The notes: a model not told the origin generated them from the letters alone. DNA of 64,000 bases from DASYTH01 sp035762905 (GCF_035762905.1 NZ_DASUCC010000155.1:79689-143688), one strand, 5' to 3'; positions 50,510 through 59,988 are shown, counted from the stretch's first letter. Numbers and translations are program-made.

Positions 50510-51472
50510 CTCGCCGTCGTACCGCCGCCCGTCACCGTCCGGGTGCCGGCAAAGATCAACCTGCATCTGGGGGTCGGCGAGCTGCGCGCGGACGGCTACC
50601 ACGAGCTGAGCACCGTGTTCCAGGCGCTGTCGCTGACCGACGAGGTCACGGTGGCGGTGGTCGAGGAGCCGGGCGTCGAGGTGCACGGTGAGGGCGCGCC
50701 GATGGTGCCGACCAACGCCGAGAACCTGGCCTGGCAGGCGGCCCGCCAGCTGGCCGGCTACGTCGGCCGCAACCCGAACGACCTCAAGATCCGGGTGGTG
50801 ATCCGGAAAGGAATTCCGGTGTCCGGCGGGATGGCCGGCGGCAGCGCCGACGCCGCCGCCGCGCTGGTCGGCCTTGCCGCACTGTGGAAGCTGGAGCTGG
50901 GCCGGGACGAGCTGTCCACGATCGCCGCCGGGCTGGGCAGCGACGTGCCGTTCGCCCTGCACGGCGGCACCGCGCTTGGCACAAGGCGGGGCGAGCAGCT
51001 GGTCCCGGTGCTGACCAGGCACACACACCACTGGGTGCTGGCCTTCGACCGGGACGGGCTGTCCACGCCGTCGGTGTACGCCGAGCTGGACCGGCTGCGG
51101 GCCGACGGCGACCCGCCCCGGCTCGGCCCGGTCGAGCCGGTGCTTGAGGCACTGGCCTCCGGCGACCCGCGCCAGCTCGCCCTGTTGCTCGGCAACGACC
51201 TGCAGGCCGCGGCGGTGTCGCTGCGGCCGGGGCTGCGCCGCACGCTGCGCGCCGGGGTCAGCGCGGGCGCGCTGGCCGGCGTGGTGTCCGGGTCCGGGCC
51301 GACCTGCGCGTTCCTCTGCGAGGACGCGGACTCGGCGCTGCGGGTGGCGGCCGAGCTGGCCGGCGCCGGGGTGTGCCGAACGGTCCGGGTCGCGCACGGC
51401 CCGGTGCCCGGGGCCCGGGTGGTCGGCGGCGACGAGGCGCCCCGCCCGACGCCGCCCGAGGTCCACGCCTGA
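50507..51472 (+). CDS. ispE: 4-diphosphocytidyl-2-C-methyl-D-erythritol kinase
   Basis: A 321-residue GHMP kinase of the MEP isoprenoid pathway, phosphorylating the 2-hydroxyl of CDP-ME. VRVPAKINLHLGVGELRADGYHEL is the N-terminal substrate site, VSGGMAGGSADAAAAL the ATP-binding glycine loop, and VVSGSGPTCAFL the C-terminal GHMP motif. It follows ksgA in most actinobacteria; here the MetN-like gene is inserted between them. The stop overlaps the ABC-F start (TGATG). Confidence 0.93.
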   Translation: MLAVVPPPVTVRVPAKINLHLGVGELRADGYHELSTVFQALSLTDEVTVAVVEEPGVEVHGEGAPMVPTNAENLAWQAARQLAGYVGRNPNDLKIRVVIRKGIPVSGGMAGGSADAAAALVGLAALWKLELGRDELSTIAAGLGSDVPFALHGGTALGTRRGEQLVPVLTRHTHHWVLAFDRDGLSTPSVYAELDRLRADGDPPRLGPVEPVLEALASGDPRQLALLLGNDLQAAAVSLRPGLRRTLRAGVSAGALAGVVSGSGPTCAFLCEDADSALRVAAELAGAGVCRTVRVAHGPVPGARVVGGDEAPRPTPPEVHA

Positions 51473-53238
51473 TGGCCAACCTGGTCAACCTCGAGTCGGT
51501 CGGCAAGAGCTACGGGATGCGCGCGTTGCTGGACGGCGTCTCGCTCGGCGTGGGTGCCGGCGACCGGATCGGGGTGGTCGGGCTCAACGGCGGGGGCAAG
51601 ACCACCCTGCTCGAGGTGCTGGCCGGGGTCGAGCCGCCGGACTCGGGGCGGGTCAGCCGCAACCGGGACCTGCGCCTGGCCGTGGTCACCCAGCGGATGG
51701 AGCTGCCGGAGGGTGCGACGGTCCGCACCGAGGTACTGGATCCGCTCGGGGTGACCGCGGAGCACGAGTGGGCGGCCGATCCTCGGGCTCGCGGCATCCT
51801 CACCGGGCTGGGCATCACCGCGCTCGGTCTGGACAGCCCGGTCGGCACGATGTCCGGCGGCGAGCGGCGCCGGGTGTCGCTGGCCGCGGCCCTGGTGCAC
51901 GAGCTGGACCTGGTGATCCTGGACGAGCCGACGAACCACCTGGACCTCGAGGGGGTGCGCTGGCTGGCCGGGCATCTGGTGGCCCGGCGCACCGCGCTGG
52001 TCGTGGTCACCCATGACCGCTGGTTCCTGGACACGGTGTGCACCCGGACCTGGGAAGTGGTCGGCGGCCGGATCGAGCAGTACGAGGGCGGCTACGCGGA
52101 CTGGGTGTTCGCCCGGGCCGAGCGGGCCCGGCTGGCCGAGACGGTGGAGGAGAAGCGGCGCAACCTGGCCCGCAAGGAGCTGGCCTGGCTGCGTCGCGGC
52201 CCGCCGGCCCGCACGTCCAAGCCCAGGTACCGGATCGAGGCGGCCGAGGCGCTGATCTCCGAGGTGCCGCCGCCGCGCGACACCGTGGAGCTGGTCAGCT
52301 TCGCCAAGCGCCGGCTCGGCCGCAGGGTGCTTGAGCTGGAGGACGTGACGCTGTCGGTGGGCGGGCTGCCGCCGATCCTGGCCGGCGTGACCTGGCGGAT
52401 CGGGCCGGGCGACCGGATCGGCCTGGTCGGGGTGAACGGGTCGGGCAAGACGACCGTGGTGCGGTTGCTGGCCGGCGAGCTGGCGCCGCGGACCGGCCGG
52501 CGGGTGCAGGGCCAGACGGTGCGGCTGGCGTACCTGACCCAGGAGCTGTCGGATCTTCCGGACGAGTTGCGCGTGCTCGAGGCGGTCGAGGAGATCGCCC
52601 GTCGGGTCACGCTGGGCAAGCAGGAGCTGTCCGCGTCGATGCTGCTGGAGCGGTTCGGCTTCCCGGCCAGCCGGCAGTGGACGCCGGTCGGCGAGCTGTC
52701 CGGTGGGGAGCGGCGCCGGCTGCAGCTGTCCCGGCTGCTGATGACCGAGCCGAACGTGCTGCTGCTCGACGAGCCGACCAACGACCTGGACATCGACACG
52801 TTGCAGCAGCTGGAGGACCTGCTGGACTCCTGGCCGGGGACGATGGTCGTGGTCTCGCACGACCGCTACCTGGTCGAACGGGTGTGTGACAGCGTGTTCG
52901 CACTGTTGGGCGACGGCCGGGTCACGCATCTGCCGGGTGGCATCGAGGAGTACCTGACCCGGCGGGATGCCGCGACCGCCGTGCCCGCCCCCGCGGCACC
53001 GGCCGCGCGTGCGGTGTCCAACGCGGCCGGGCAGCGCGCCGCGCGCAAGGAGTTGGCCCGGCTCGAGCGCCGGCTGGACGCGCTGACCAGGCGCGAAGCC
53101 GAGCTGCACACGGCGCTGGCCGAGGCCGCCACGGACGCCGTGCGGCTGCTGGCGCTCGACGCCGAGCTGCGCAAGGTCATCGCCGACAAGGAGTCGGTGG
53201 AGGAGCTGTGGCTGGAGGCTGCGGCTGCCGCCGAGTAG
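51472..53238 (+). CDS. ABC-F family ATPase
   Basis: A 588-residue soluble protein with two ABC domains and no membrane part. First domain: GLNGGGKTT, MSGGERRRVS, VILDEPTNHLD. The Arg-rich linker between domains (RKELAWLRRGPPARTSKPRY) contacts rRNA in this family. Second domain: GVNGSGKTT, LSGGERRRLQ, LLLDEPTNDLD. A C-terminal charged coiled coil (about 520-588) resembles Uup. ABC-F proteins act on the ribosomal E site in translation control or antibiotic protection. It is coupled to ispE. Confidence 0.9.
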   Translation: MANLVNLESVGKSYGMRALLDGVSLGVGAGDRIGVVGLNGGGKTTLLEVLAGVEPPDSGRVSRNRDLRLAVVTQRMELPEGATVRTEVLDPLGVTAEHEWAADPRARGILTGLGITALGLDSPVGTMSGGERRRVSLAAALVHELDLVILDEPTNHLDLEGVRWLAGHLVARRTALVVVTHDRWFLDTVCTRTWEVVGGRIEQYEGGYADWVFARAERARLAETVEEKRRNLARKELAWLRRGPPARTSKPRYRIEAAEALISEVPPPRDTVELVSFAKRRLGRRVLELEDVTLSVGGLPPILAGVTWRIGPGDRIGLVGVNGSGKTTVVRLLAGELAPRTGRRVQGQTVRLAYLTQELSDLPDELRVLEAVEEIARRVTLGKQELSASMLLERFGFPASRQWTPVGELSGGERRRLQLSRLLMTEPNVLLLDEPTNDLDIDTLQQLEDLLDSWPGTMVVVSHDRYLVERVCDSVFALLGDGRVTHLPGGIEEYLTRRDAATAVPAPAAPAARAVSNAAGQRAARKELARLERRLDALTRREAELHTALAEAATDAVRLLALDAELRKVIADKESVEELWLEAAAAAE

Positions 53239-53244
53239 TCCAGA

Positions 53245-53261
53245 TACAGTGCGTGGTCATG
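53245..53261 (+). promoter_or_regulatory. candidate leaderless promoter of the acyl-AMP ligase
   Basis: TACAGT at 53245-53250 precedes the ATG at 53259 by 8 nt in the 20-bp gap after the ABC-F gene. No Shine-Dalgarno precedes the ATG. Confidence 0.35.
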
Positions 53262-54953
53262 AGCCGGTTTGTCGACAGGGTGTTAGAGACCGCGCGCACG
53301 GTGGGCCAGCACAACGGCGTGGTCACCGGTGAGCCGGGGAACGCGGTGCACACCACCTGGGCGCAGGTGCACGAGCAGGCCCGCGGGATCGCCGGGGATC
53401 TGGTGGCGCACGGGCTGGCCAAGCACGACGCGGTGGCCGTGCTGGCCGCCGAGCCGGCCGCGATCGGACCGGCGGTGCAGGCCGTGTGGCTGGCCGGCGG
53501 CAGCGTGACGATGCTGCACCAGCCGACCCCGCGCACCGACATCGCGCAGTGGGCGGCGGACACCGTCCGGGTGCTCAACATGATCGACTCGAAGCTCGTG
53601 CTACTCGGCGCCCCGTTCGACGCGCTGGCCCCGGTGCTCGAGGAGCACGGCATCGGCTACCGGCTGATCACCGACCTGGACGGCACCCACCCGCTGGCGG
53701 AGATCGTCGAGGTGGACGAGGACGCCCCCGCGCTGCTCCAGCTGACCAGTGGTTCGACCGCGGAGCCCAAGGCCGTCAAGATCACCCACGGTAACCTGAT
53801 GTGCAACGTCGCGGCGATGGCCGAGCGGGCCGCCCTGGATGTCGAGAACGACATCATGGTGTCCTGGCTGCCGATGTTCCATGACATGGGGATGGTCGGC
53901 TTCTACACCACCCCGATGATAGTCGGCGTCCGGCTGGTGAAGGTGACCCCGGCCGACTTCCTGTCCGCGCCGCTGCTCTGGGCGCAGCTGATCACCAAGT
54001 ACCGGGCCACGATCACCGCCGCGCCGAACTTCGCCTACGCGCTGCTCGGCCGCCGCCTGGCCGGGGCCGACGACGACGCCGGCTACGACCTGTCCACCCT
54101 GCGGATCGCGCTGAACGGCGCCGAGCCCATCGACGAGAAGGCGGTCCAGGCGTTCGTGGCCGCCGGTGCCCGGTTCCGGATGCCCGCGGAATGCGTGTTC
54201 CCGGCCTACGGCATGGCCGAGGTGACCCTGGCGGTGTCCTTCGCCCGGCTGTTCACCGGCCTCACCCTGGACCGCATCGACGCCGACCGGCTGGAGTCCG
54301 ACGGCCGCGCCGTGCCGGTCACCGACGCCGAGCAGGACCATCCCGAGCGCACCGTCCGCGCCTTCGCCGTCCTCGGCCGCCCGCTGCCCGGCATCGAGGC
54401 CGAGGTGGTCGATGCCGACGGCAACCGGCTGGGCGATCGCGAGGTCGGTGAGATCCGGCTGCGCGGCGAAGCCGTCACCCCCGGCTACCTGACCGTCGAC
54501 GGCCCCGTCCCCACCCAGGACGCCGACGGCTGGCTCGCCACCGGCGACATCGGCTACCTGGTGGACGGCGAGATCGTCATCTGCGGCCGGCGGAAGGACG
54601 TGATCATCCTCGCCGGGCGCAACATCTACCCCACCGACGTCGAGCGCGCCGCCACGTCGGTCGACGGCGTCCGCGCCGGCAACGCCGTCGCCGTGCGACT
54701 GGACGCCGGCACCCGCCGCGAACGCTTCGCCGTGGTGGTCGAATCCCGCCACGCAGGCGACGACGACGCCGCGAAGCTGCTCCGCAAGCAGATCGCCGCC
54801 CGCGTCTTCGAAGCCATCAACGCCCGCCCCTCGGCCGTCCTCGTGCTCCCGCCCGGCACCCTCCCCAAGACCCCCTCCGGCAAGCTCCGCCGCGCCGCCG
54901 CAGGCGACCAACTCGCCGCCAGCATCCAGACCCGCGAATCCGAATCCGTCTAA
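53259..54953 (+). CDS. fatty acyl-AMP/acyl-CoA ligase (FadD/FAAL-like)
   Basis: A 564-residue adenylate-forming enzyme. P-loop LLQLTSGSTAEPKAVKITHG, SWLPMFHDMGMVGF, NFAYALLGRRL, the AYGMAEVTLAVSF motif, GWLATGDIGYLVDGEIVICGRRKD and the C-terminal catalytic Lys in LPKTPSGKLRRAA are present. The FHDMG and PNFAYAL segments are closest to fatty acyl-AMP ligases that feed polyketide or lipid synthesis. It holds the position of Rv1013 (pks16) next to pth, although no polyketide synthase is near. Acyl specificity is unknown. Confidence 0.85.
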   Translation: MSRFVDRVLETARTVGQHNGVVTGEPGNAVHTTWAQVHEQARGIAGDLVAHGLAKHDAVAVLAAEPAAIGPAVQAVWLAGGSVTMLHQPTPRTDIAQWAADTVRVLNMIDSKLVLLGAPFDALAPVLEEHGIGYRLITDLDGTHPLAEIVEVDEDAPALLQLTSGSTAEPKAVKITHGNLMCNVAAMAERAALDVENDIMVSWLPMFHDMGMVGFYTTPMIVGVRLVKVTPADFLSAPLLWAQLITKYRATITAAPNFAYALLGRRLAGADDDAGYDLSTLRIALNGAEPIDEKAVQAFVAAGARFRMPAECVFPAYGMAEVTLAVSFARLFTGLTLDRIDADRLESDGRAVPVTDAEQDHPERTVRAFAVLGRPLPGIEAEVVDADGNRLGDREVGEIRLRGEAVTPGYLTVDGPVPTQDADGWLATGDIGYLVDGEIVICGRRKDVIILAGRNIYPTDVERAATSVDGVRAGNAVAVRLDAGTRRERFAVVVESRHAGDDDAAKLLRKQIAARVFEAINARPSAVLVLPPGTLPKTPSGKLRRAAAGDQLAASIQTRESESV

Positions 54954-55361
54954 CCCCCGGAGCCCCGGCCCCAGCAAGCCGAGTCGCCGGGCCTGGCACC
55001 CGAGTTCCCGGCCCCAGCATCCGAGTTGATGGCTCCCGGGCTTGAGTCGCCGAGCCCGGCAGGGATCCCGCTGGTGCAGGTGGGCCGGGTTGGTCTGGGT
55101 GCCGGCCCCGGCTGCGTCGGAACGCTCGGGTCGGTCGACTTGGCGGGGCTGGGCCCGGCGTTCCGTGGCACGGCTGTGGGCAGGTGCTTGGTGCACACAG
55201 TCGGGGCGCGGCCTGCCCACAGCCGTGCACCGGCCATTGGTGCTCGGCTGGCAGGCCGCGCGAGTTGCCACCTCCAGCAGCTGAGTTGCTGGCCCCAGCA
55301 CGTGAGTTGACAGTTCCGGCGGCGCGAGTTGCTGGTTCGGAACGTGAGCGGTGGGTGGGTA
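54954..55361. repeat. intergenic region with GAGTTG/GAGTCG repeats and a long hairpin
   Basis: This 408-bp convergent gap has no credible gene. It contains at least seven GAGTYG/GAGTTC words, often as (C/T)GAGTTGC or (T/C)GAGTCGCCG (the reverse complement of the GGGACTCGCC repeat type), many beside CCCCAGCA. A perfect 16-bp inverted repeat (CACGGCTGTGGGCAGG at 55169-55184 and its complement at 55212-55227, 27-nt loop) could end transcription from both sides. Confidence 0.6.
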
Positions 55362-56057
55362 TTAGCCTTCGCGGTTGCGGAGTTCTTCGACCCAGGCGGC
55401 GATGACCGCGTCGACGGCGTCGGTGTGGTAGCCCTGGCCGTTGAAGAAGGTGCGGGCCAGGCGGGCGTTCAGCAGGTCGGTGGAGGTCGGGCCGTTGGGT
55501 TGTTCGATGGCGATGGCGAGGAGGCGGGCCAGTTTCTCGACGTCGCCGGGGCGGTAGCCGCGGGCGCCAGGGGGAGCGGGCGGGATGGGCAGGGCCAGCA
55601 GCTCGAACGGGGCCTCGGAGGGCTCGGCGGGCTGCGCGGGCGGGTAGCCGGGCATCGAGGGCGGCTGGACGAACGGCATCGGGGTGGTCTGTTCGGAGGG
55701 GTGCGGTACCGGAACCGGGACCGGCTCGGGGCCGGCCGGGTGCCGGGAGGCGCGGCGCGGGGCGGGGCCGGCACCGGTGGGGGAACCGGCGCGGGACAGG
55801 TGATCGAGGGTGGTGGCGACCTGGTCAAGGAACCGGTCCACCTGCTCCTCGTGGTAGCCGCGCTTGATCCGGGGGGCGTCCTGGAAGACGACCATGCGGA
55901 CCTCGTCGGCGGTCAGACCGTCCGCGCCGGCCAGGGTGTCCTCGACCCGGTCAAGGAAGTCGTCGACCTCCTGCTCGTTGTACCCCCGCTTACCGAGCGG
56001 TGCCTTGTCGAAGACGACCTCGCGCACGTCCTCCGGGGTGAGAAGGTTGCGTTCCAT
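55362..56057 (-). CDS. protein with four DivIVA-like modules
   Basis: A 231-residue soluble protein. Two clear DivIVA-type modules sit at the N terminus (KRGYNEQEVDDFLDRVEDTL and KRGYHEEQVDRFLDQVATTL, each after an LT.E(D)VR.VVF.(D/K)AP lead). A Pro-rich linker with VPVPVPHPSEQ and PPSMPGYPPAQP follows. Two weaker modules end the protein (ARGYRPGDVEKLARLLAIAI and GQGYHTDAVDAVIAAWVEEL). DivIVA modules bind curved polar or septal membrane. The long coiled coil of true DivIVA is absent. It sits 22 nt after pth on the same strand. Confidence 0.8.
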   Translation of the reverse strand: MERNLLTPEDVREVVFDKAPLGKRGYNEQEVDDFLDRVEDTLAGADGLTADEVRMVVFQDAPRIKRGYHEEQVDRFLDQVATTLDHLSRAGSPTGAGPAPRRASRHPAGPEPVPVPVPHPSEQTTPMPFVQPPSMPGYPPAQPAEPSEAPFELLALPIPPAPPGARGYRPGDVEKLARLLAIAIEQPNGPTSTDLLNARLARTFFNGQGYHTDAVDAVIAAWVEELRNREG

Positions 56058-56079
56058 TCGCGAGCTGCCTCCGCTTACC

Positions 56080-56652
56080 TCAGCCGGCGTGAAACAGGTT
56101 CTGCGCCGCCGTCAAACCCTTGCTGACCAACGCCTCCACCGCGTCGGCGCACCGGTCGACGGACAACGCCAACTCCTTGCGTTCGACTGCGGAGAAGTCG
56201 CGGAGCACGAAATCGGCCGGGTCCATCCTTCCGGGCGGCCGGCCGATCCCGAACCGCACGCGATGGTAGTCCTTGCTCGCCAGCGATTTGGAGATCGCAC
56301 GAAGACCGTTGTGACCGTTCTCACCGCCGCCGAGCTTGAGCCGGACCGTGCCGTACGGCAGGTCCAGCTCGTCGTGCACGACCACCAGCCGGTCCAGCGG
56401 CACCTTGAAGAACCGCACCGCCCCGGCCACCGGACCGCCGGACAGGTTCATGAACGACCGCGGCTTGATCAGCGCGACCCGCGCGCCGGCCAGCCGGCCC
56501 TCGAGCAGATCCGCGCCGGACTTGCTCTTGAACTTGCCGCCCATCCGGTCGGCCAGCTCGTCGGCGACCAGGAAACCGACGTTGTGCCGGTTCCCGGCGT
56601 ACTGCGGGCCCGGGTTGCCCAGGCCGACGACGAGGGTCGGCGCGGAATCCAT
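56080..56652 (-). CDS. pth: peptidyl-tRNA hydrolase
   Basis: A 190-residue enzyme that frees tRNA from prematurely released peptidyl-tRNA. TLVVGLGNPGPQYAGNRHNVGF carries the catalytic Asn and His20, HDELDLPYGTVRLKLGGGENGHNGLRAI the catalytic Asp and substrate loop, and RVRFGIGRPPGRMDPADFVL the conserved C-terminal block. Length is normal. It follows rplY by 23 bp on the minus strand, the usual actinobacterial arrangement. Confidence 0.94.
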   Translation of the reverse strand: MDSAPTLVVGLGNPGPQYAGNRHNVGFLVADELADRMGGKFKSKSGADLLEGRLAGARVALIKPRSFMNLSGGPVAGAVRFFKVPLDRLVVVHDELDLPYGTVRLKLGGGENGHNGLRAISKSLASKDYHRVRFGIGRPPGRMDPADFVLRDFSAVERKELALSVDRCADAVEALVSKGLTAAQNLFHAG

Positions 56653-56675
56653 GGTGCGCTCCGCGCGGGCTGCGG

Positions 56676-57314
56676 TCAGCTCTCGCCGGACTCGCCGGCC
56701 GCCTCCTCGGCGACCAGACGGTCCTCGGCCTCGGCGCCCTCGGCCGGCTCGGCACCGAGGTCCTCGGCGGTCGGGGCCACGTTCACGGCGACCACGAGCG
56801 CGTCCGGGTCGGTGGCCAGCACGGCACCCTGGGGCAGCGACACCTGGCCGGCGGTGATCTGGGTGCCGGCCTCGGCGCCCGCGATGGACAGCTCGACGTG
56901 GTCGGGGATGTGCAGCGCCTCGACCTCGATCTGCACGGTGGTCAGATCCTGGGTGACCAGGGTGCCCGGCACCGCTTCGCCAAGCACCACGACCGGAACC
57001 TCGACGGTGACCTTCTCGCCGCGGCGCACCAGCAGCAGGTCGACGTGCTCGATGTAGTTCTTGATCGGGTGCGTGGTGACCGTCTTGGTCAGCGCCAGCT
57101 CGCTGCTGGCATTGCCCAGTTCCAGCGTCAGCACGGCGTTCTGGCCGTGCTCGCGGACCACCCGGGCGAACTCGAGTGCCGGCAGCGCCAGGTGCTTGGG
57201 ATCGGAACCGTGGCCGTAGAGGACCGCGGGGATCTTGCCGGCGCGACGCGTGCGGCGTGCGGCGCCCTTACCGAACTCGGTGCGCTGCTCGGCGGCCAGA
57301 CGGACCTCGGACAC
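56676..57314 (-). CDS. rplY: 50S ribosomal protein L25 (CTC form)
   Basis: A 212-residue CTC-type L25, binding 5S rRNA and linked to general stress. The N-terminal L25 domain begins VRLAAEQRTEFGKGAARRTRRAGKIPAVLYG; the C-terminal TL5/CTC domain has VPVVVLGEAVPGTLVTQDLT and an acidic Glu/Ala tail (AEPAEGAEAEDRLVAEEAAG). It precedes pth in a two-gene unit. The 191-bp gap back to prs shows no gene; its minus-strand side must hold the rplY promoter, but no clear box was seen. Confidence 0.93.
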   Translation of the reverse strand: MSEVRLAAEQRTEFGKGAARRTRRAGKIPAVLYGHGSDPKHLALPALEFARVVREHGQNAVLTLELGNASSELALTKTVTTHPIKNYIEHVDLLLVRRGEKVTVEVPVVVLGEAVPGTLVTQDLTTVQIEVEALHIPDHVELSIAGAEAGTQITAGQVSLPQGAVLATDPDALVVAVNVAPTAEDLGAEPAEGAEAEDRLVAEEAAGESGES

Positions 57315-57505
57315 GGTGGTGCTCTCCTTGCTGACGAATCAACCAAAGACTGGTGAGGGGCGGCGGCCTGCGGCGGCGAGCGGGCGCGGATACGCGCGGC
57401 TATGATCAGCCGCCGCGTCGATCACGCCAGGCGTGTGCGCCCACCCTCGCCGAGGCAACCCAGCCAGTTTACGCGTTCACCGTCAGGAGCACGAAACGGG
57501 GGCGG

Positions 57506-58495
57506 TCAGGCGTTTCCGTCGAACAGGCTGGTGACCGAGCCGTCCTCGAACACCGCCTGGATCGCTCTGGCCAACAGCGGCGCGATGGACAGCACGGTCA
57601 GACCGGGGAACCGCTTCTCGTCCGGGATCGGCAGCGTGTTGGTGAGCACCACCTCGTGCGCGCCGCACCGGGCCAGCCGCTCCGGGGCCGGGCCGGAGAG
57701 CACCCCGTGGGTCGCCGCGATCACCACGCTGCCGGCGCCCTCGTTGACCAGCTGCTCGACCGCCTTGGCGATGGTGCCGCCGGTGTCGACCATGTCGTCG
57801 ACGACGACGCACATCCGCCCGCGCACCTCACCGACCACCCGGTTGGCCATGACCTCGTTGGGCCGCAACGGATCCCGGGTCTTGTGGATGAACGCGATCG
57901 GCCGGCCGCCGAGGTCGTCGGCCCACTTCTCGGCGAGCTTGGTGCGTCCGGCGTCCGGCGAGACGACCGTGATCGGCTCGTTGGCGTAGGCGTCCTTGAC
58001 GTAGGAGGACAGCAGGGTCTGGGCCAGCAGGTGGTCCACCGGGCCGTCGAAGAATCCCTGGATCTGGGCGGTGTGCAGGTCCACGGTCATGATCCGGTCG
58101 ACCCCGGCGCACTTGAACAGGTCGGCGATCAGCCGGGCCGAGATCGGCTCGCGACCCTTGTGCTTCTTGTCCTGCCGGGCGTACGGGTAGAACGGCATGA
58201 TCGCGGTGATCCGCTTGGCGCTGGCCCGTTTCAGCGCGTCCACCATGATCAGCTGTTCCATGACCCACTGGTTGATCGGCGCGGCGTGGCTCTGGATCAC
58301 GAACGCGTCGGTGCCGCGCACCGACTCCTCGAACCGCACGAAGATCTCGCCGTTGGCGAACTCGTACGCGGACTGCGGCGTGATGCTGACGTTGAGGTGC
58401 TTGGCGACTTCCTCGGCCAGTTCGGGGTGCGCCCGGCCGGACAGGAACATCAGGTTCTTTTTGGGAGTACCGGACTTCGCGCTCATGGTGATCAT
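57506..58495 (-). CDS. prs: ribose-phosphate pyrophosphokinase
   Basis: A 329-residue enzyme making PRPP from ribose 5-phosphate and ATP for nucleotide, His, Trp and decaprenyl-phosphoarabinose synthesis. MFLSGRAHPELAEEVAKHL starts the fold; the flexible ATP loop is MPFYPYARQDKKHKGREPIS, the metal site TVDLHTAQIQGFFDGPVDHL and the PRPP loop CVVVDDMVDTGGTIAKAVEQL. ATG 58495 overlaps the glmU stop (ATGA); ATG 58486 is an alternative giving MSAKSG. glmU-prs order is conserved. Confidence 0.94.
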   Translation of the reverse strand: MITMSAKSGTPKKNLMFLSGRAHPELAEEVAKHLNVSITPQSAYEFANGEIFVRFEESVRGTDAFVIQSHAAPINQWVMEQLIMVDALKRASAKRITAIMPFYPYARQDKKHKGREPISARLIADLFKCAGVDRIMTVDLHTAQIQGFFDGPVDHLLAQTLLSSYVKDAYANEPITVVSPDAGRTKLAEKWADDLGGRPIAFIHKTRDPLRPNEVMANRVVGEVRGRMCVVVDDMVDTGGTIAKAVEQLVNEGAGSVVIAATHGVLSGPAPERLARCGAHEVVLTNTLPIPDEKRFPGLTVLSIAPLLARAIQAVFEDGSVTSLFDGNA

Positions 58496-59988
58496 CCCTC
58501 GCCGTCCCGGTCAGCCTCGCGCTCATCATTGTGTCGTTCCACGGCGTCCAGCGCGCGTTGTGCGGCCTCGGCCGATGGTGTTCCCTGCCGGTGTTTGAGC
58601 ACCCACCGGTCGAATATTCGTTGTGGTCCGCCGGAGACCGCGAGCGCGCCGGGCGGCACGTTGCGCCGGATCACCGCGCCGGCCCCGGTGTAGGCGCCGT
58701 CGCCGACGTTGACCGGCGCCACGAACATGTTGTCCGAGCCGGTCCGGGCATAGGACCCGACCACGGAGCGGTGCTTGGCCACCCCGTCGTAGTTGACGAA
58801 CACGCTGGCCGCGCCGATGTTGGTGTGCTCGCCGATGGTCGCATCGCCCACATAGGACAGATGCGGCACCTTCGACCCGGTGCCGATCTCGGAGTTCTTC
58901 ACCTCGACGAACGTGCCGATCTTGCCGCGCTCGCCGAGCTCGACGCCGGGCCGCAGGTAGGCGAACGGGCCAACGCTCGCGCCCGCACCGATCCGCGACT
59001 CGCGGCCGTGCGTGCGGATCACGCTGGCCCCGGCGCCCACCGCCACGTCGGTCAGCGTGGTGTCCGGGCCGATCACCGCGCCCTCGCCGACCTCGGTGCG
59101 CCCGCGCAGCTGCACGCCCGGTTCGATCAGCACGTCCCTGGCCAGCCGCACCCCGGCGTCCAGCCAGGTGGTGGCCGGGTCGATCACCGTGACCCCGGCC
59201 CGCATCCAGGTCTCGACCAGCCGGCGGTTGTACTCGGCGCTGAGCGCCGCGAGCTGCACCCGGTCGTTGACGCCGCGCACCAGCCACTCGTCGGCGCACG
59301 CCACCGCGCCCACCCGGTGCCCGTCGGCGCGGGCGATGCCGATCACGTCGGTGAGGTACAGCTCGCCCTGCGCGTTGGCCGGGGACAGCCGGGCCAGCCC
59401 GGCGGTGAGCACCTCGGCGTCGAAGGCGTAGATGCCAGAGTTGATCTCGGGGATCCGGCGCTGCTCCTCGGTCGCGTCGCCCTGCTCGACGATCGCGCTG
59501 ACCGCGCCGTCGGCGTCGCGCAGGATGCGGCCGTAGCCGGTCGGGTCCGCGACCACGGCGGTGAGCACGGTCACCGCGTTGCCGGCCGCGGCGTGCTCGT
59601 CGAGCAGCCCGGTCAGCGTGCCGGTGTCCAGCAGCGGCACGTCGCCGTAGGTGACCAGCACGGTTCCGGCGGCCAACGCCGGGATCGCCTCGATGCCGCA
59701 GGCCACGGCGTGCCCGGTGCCGTTCTGCCGGTCCTGCACGGCGACGGTGATCGTCCGGTCCAGTTCGCCGGCCAGGCCGGCCAGCTGCTCGGCGACCTGG
59801 TCCCGGCCGTGCCCGATGACGACGGCCAGGTGGTCCGGACCCAGCCCGGCCGCGGCCCGCACGGCGTGCTCGATCAGCGGCCGGCCGGCGATGCCGTGCA
59901 GCACCTTGGGTGTCGCCGAGCGCATCCTGGTGCCTTCCCCGGCGGCCAGAACGATCGTGCTGAGTTGGGTACGGCCACCGTGCGGCAT
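58492..59988 (-). CDS. glmU: bifunctional GlcNAc-1-P uridylyltransferase/GlcN-1-P acetyltransferase
   Basis: A 498-residue enzyme making UDP-GlcNAc for peptidoglycan. The N-terminal pyrophosphorylase domain has STIVLAAGEGTRMRSATPKVLH and the GDVPLLD metal site. The C-terminal left-handed beta-helix consists of hexapeptide repeats (IGPDTTLTDVAVGAG onward), with the acetyl-CoA site around NYDGVAKHRSVVGSYARTGS and the tail after DRWVLKHRQG. ATG 59988 follows a GGAG site; the frame stays open upstream without homology. The tail beyond the helix is charged and disordered, as in mycobacterial GlmU. Confidence 0.94.
   Translation of the reverse strand: MPHGGRTQLSTIVLAAGEGTRMRSATPKVLHGIAGRPLIEHAVRAAAGLGPDHLAVVIGHGRDQVAEQLAGLAGELDRTITVAVQDRQNGTGHAVACGIEAIPALAAGTVLVTYGDVPLLDTGTLTGLLDEHAAAGNAVTVLTAVVADPTGYGRILRDADGAVSAIVEQGDATEEQRRIPEINSGIYAFDAEVLTAGLARLSPANAQGELYLTDVIGIARADGHRVGAVACADEWLVRGVNDRVQLAALSAEYNRRLVETWMRAGVTVIDPATTWLDAGVRLARDVLIEPGVQLRGRTEVGEGAVIGPDTTLTDVAVGAGASVIRTHGRESRIGAGASVGPFAYLRPGVELGERGKIGTFVEVKNSEIGTGSKVPHLSYVGDATIGEHTNIGAASVFVNYDGVAKHRSVVGSYARTGSDNMFVAPVNVGDGAYTGAGAVIRRNVPPGALAVSGGPQRIFDRWVLKHRQGTPSAEAAQRALDAVERHNDEREADRDGEG

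Noticed and set aside
50758..53109. A 783-codon minus-strand frame opposite ispE and the ABC-F gene
   Set aside because: Shadow frame: His/Gln/Arg/Gly-rich with no motif, while the plus strand encodes two full canonical proteins.
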